The notes beneath the pieces were generated by a model, which made no database searches, was not told where the DNA came from, and saw only the letters and a program-made list of their open reading frames with translations. From Liolophura sinensis (Eukaryota > Mollusca > Polyplacophora > Chitonida > Chitonidae): 64,000 nucleotides of DNA. Positions within the stretch are counted from its first letter, which is position 1; each line of letters opens with the position of its first letter. Where the stretch lies: the NCBI RefSeq assembly GCF_032854445.1, contig NC_088295.1, positions 14,617,385 through 14,681,384 on the forward strand, read 5' to 3'. A program made the translations under genes and the position numbers. Below, piece after piece: positions 61,499 through 64,000 of this stretch.

Positions 61499-61615
61499 AT
61501 GGCCGTGGGTTTCCTCCTGGCTCTGCCCGGTTTCCTCCCACTATGATGCTGGCGGCCGTCGAATAAGTGAAATATTCTTGAGTACGGTGTAAAATACCAA
61601 TCAAATCGCCAATCA
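61499..61615 (+). mobile_element. SINE 3' fragment
   Basis: GGCCGTGGGTTTCCTCCTGG, then CCCACTATGATGCTGGC, then GAAATATTCTTGAGTACGGT and ACCAATCAAATCGCCAATCA. The usual (AAAT)n tail is replaced by a duplicated CAATCAAATCGCC. Confidence 0.8.
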
Positions 61616-63696
61616 AATCGCCCGTGTTGGGCAATTATTTAAAATATGATGCAGTGAACAAACTTTTTTATTTTAGAAATAAAATGACACATGCTTCAGT
61701 GAAGAATAAATATGTTGGATTTGCTGGAGAGGAGAAGTCTTATTACCAAACAACGCTCTATTTTAGAAGCGAAAAACCGCCCTCAGATTCAGTTCGTGGG
61801 TTGTCACTAAAACTTATACAGCGTTCACGTATGCATGGGCGTGGTTGAACTTGTGTAAAGAAAAGTTGTTTCCACTTTGCGGTCAAAGTTCGTTTCACCG
61901 TTTATAAATTCCTCAGGTTTGGATAATTTGATATGGTTTCTCTCATTAACACTGATGAAATATTTATATCCTTGAAGGACTGGACGAAACAGCGTTCTAA
62001 ATACCCATCGATAAAGTAGTACTGAGTGACGGTACAGTAAATACATAACGCTTGGCAGCTCGAAACTGTGCAGAAAAACAGTTCCCGCGGTGAATAATCG
62101 ATATCAATTTGATTTAGAAATGCAGGAAATATGTTTCATGTAAAATCTAATGTGCGGGGCCTTGTTTTTCCCGAATACCAACGAGAAAAGTCATTTGGCA
62201 AGTAACTTGATTACATACGGTATGGGTATTTAGGCGCCTAAGGACGATGGGGTAAAACCTGATTCACAGCCGGCTATCTGCAGTGGTCCCGGTTTTCAGG
62301 GGTTAAAAAGGTTGAGTGAAGCATTGAGTTGTGCTGATAAGTTGTCGAGTCCTTTCTTATACTACTGCTTCTTACCTACAACACTTTGTAACTCCATAGG
62401 GCTGATTGATTGGGCTAATCGCTGAGACGTGGAAAAAATACAAGATTTGAGTGCCAAGTCGCGTGCAAAGAAACTTTATATTGGTCGTCTTCAGCACGTA
62501 GTTTTGCTTTAGTTTTAAGCATGCTTATATTTTTTCTTAGAAGATAAGTTGGTGTATAGGCCTATTCCCGGTATTTTCAGCGAGACCAGCTCTTGCAGCT
62601 TTTATTCAACCTTCTGTGACGATAAATTACCAGCTGGTTTTTCTGTTCAATTTTTCTTCGTGGACTGTTTGACCTTTGGTCACATACGTTGCCATTTCAG
62701 CCAGTAATCGGTTTACCGCACACATATGCTATGGTCCCCTTATTGTGAAAACTCTACAGTTCGTTCCACGTGTTCTCCTTCTTTGCGTCTAGACCAAAGT
62801 CTGAGTTTGGTGCTAGCAGCTGAAATTGGTCCCTCGGTGGTAGCCCTCTGAACCATAGAACTGATAATTGCTCTTGGGAATCGCACCATTTATTTCCACA
62901 GTTCTTGTCTTACTTCAGGCTCTGAAGATTTCTTTGGTTCGATAAACTTAAGGCGTGTAAGGAATTCGTCAGTGACAGGCGATAACCATCTGAACTCGGC
63001 CCTGGAATACCTTCCTGTTATTGGACTATCGAACCTCATTGCGTTCCACAGAGGTATACCCTATATATGTAAACTGCTGCACAAAGTTTCAAAGGACCAG
63101 ATTCGCAAAGATATATCTGTTAAATGTGTATGTCTGCGTTTTAATTGGTTTAGACCACATAAATAAGTGTATATTCAATATGCATAGCCGTCAATACTAT
63201 ATGCCTGATACATTTAGCATTTTATCTCCCACTATATACAAATATACGGCTGGATGATTAATTGTGACCTTGGCTTTCAGGATCACGGAACAGACTTGAC
63301 ACATTGGGATTCCAATCATGCCTTCGGTGTATTAGCTAACTCACACCTTAACAGTCCTCCCGAGTCACTGCTTTCTTGATACTCAAATAAATCGACTCAA
63401 AGCATCAGATTAGCGTTAACTGTGACCTCGGATAAATGTGCCAAGAATCCCAGCCCAAATACCACAGTTACTAAGCGATACATGGAGTTGACAATGCTGT
63501 AATAACGAACGAATTTCCACCGATCAGCCGTGACTATAATTGGTAAATAAAGAATTGAAAACCTGTAAGTAGACGAACAAGCCATCAGCCTATATACAGG
63601 AATTAAGACAGTATAATAAAACTTAGAACCATAACCTCAAACGCACATTCACGTGAAATGGTATCCGAACTTTGTATCCGTGGGGAAGTTCGTCAT
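61616..63696. other. No gene recognised
   Basis: Short frames only, none with splice support or a recognisable domain. No strong repeat seen. Confidence 0.35.
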
Positions 63697-63835
63697 TAAC
63701 TTGCCAAAGGTCGATGGTTTACCGTGCGGGAACTCCGGTTTCCTGCATTTATTACTAGTATATAGACCGCCATCGTATAAGAGAAAATTCCATGAGTATG
63801 GCATTAACCACCAATCAGATCAAAGGATTTGTGTT
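63697..63835 (+). mobile_element. Diverged SINE copy
   Basis: AACTCCGGTTTCCTGCATTT, then CCGCCATCGTATAAGAGAAA, CATGAGTATGGCATTAACCA and CCAATCAGATCAAA follow the order of the SINE 3' half with many changes. Confidence 0.6.
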
Positions 63836-64000
63836 GTGCAAAAGGGGCTCATTTATTCAAAAATATGTAACAGGCTTGGATTTAGCATCTTTCACATTGC
63901 TAACTACATCAGTGATAAATAATTGCACACTCTAAAGATTTCTTATCTTATTACGTTACATTGTTCATGTAACTTGTTCATCGTGTAAATATTCCATAAA

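Noticed and set aside
1-64000. CRISPR arrays, bacterial operons, viral genomes
   Set aside because: Tandem arrays here have no conserved-repeat/unique-spacer pattern, and gene structure and SINEs are those of an animal genome.

Overview
The window reads as animal nuclear DNA, most likely from a mollusc or another lophotrochozoan. It is AT-rich and intron-dominated, with no operons and no bacterial-style ORFs. Several tRNA-derived SINEs carry a tail of the form CACCAATCAAATAAATAAAT, which I associate with bivalve and gastropod genomes; this is recall, not a database match. A Tc1/mariner remnant, a reverse-transcriptase fossil and four large minisatellites are also present. The exact species is not determinable by eye.

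Left part (1 to about 27.6 kb): the + strand is visibly richer in A than T and in C than G, as expected if the minus strand is transcribed. The best gene feature is a minus-strand first coding exon (27056-27542). It has an ATG with a good Kozak context, a signal peptide and an NTR-like domain resembling the N-terminus of neuregulin-2/Vein-type ErbB ligands, and it ends in a strong phase-1 splice donor. Two phase-compatible candidate terminal exons lie downstream (24662-24747 and 23578-23660). The first is one arm of a near-perfect inverted duplication. Further left on the same strand is a cluster of candidate exons (22.4-19.3 kb). Part of it (22361-22406, 21799-21979, 21683 onward) joins in phase into a cysteine-containing secreted or membrane protein of unknown family, apparently interrupted by a one-base frame change. 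A transmembrane exon (19729-19910) and an ATG-bearing exon (19363-19464) follow. Weaker candidate exons lie near 12.2 kb and 0.8-1.25 kb. No Ig, EGF or other neuregulin exon was recognised, so the full gene model is open. This region also holds a 97-nt hairpin (about 6.1-6.2 kb), a G-rich minisatellite (6.8-7.2 kb) and a 69-bp higher-order minisatellite (15.36-16.59 kb).

Promoter region (27.54-27.78 kb): a CpG-containing stretch with a TATA-like motif on the minus strand.

Right part (27.8-64 kb): no convincing protein-coding exon was found. It is dominated by repeats: full-length SINEs with target-site duplications (28.96-29.20 and 58.06-58.28 kb), SINE fragments, a retroelement fossil (31.6-31.9 kb), a possible foldback element (35.2-35.4 kb), a degenerate ~63-bp array (39.7-40.5 kb), a (TA)39 microsatellite, a 46-bp array of about 30 copies (44.65-46.05 kb), a Tc1/mariner-like element with ~200-bp inverted repeats (47.3-47.9 kb), and a ~65-bp higher-order array (59.7-60.6 kb) inside a larger dispersed repeat. 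A triple nuclear-receptor-like half-site (42.44-42.48 kb) is the most specific possible regulatory motif seen. All positions and frames were read by eye; nothing was aligned or searched.
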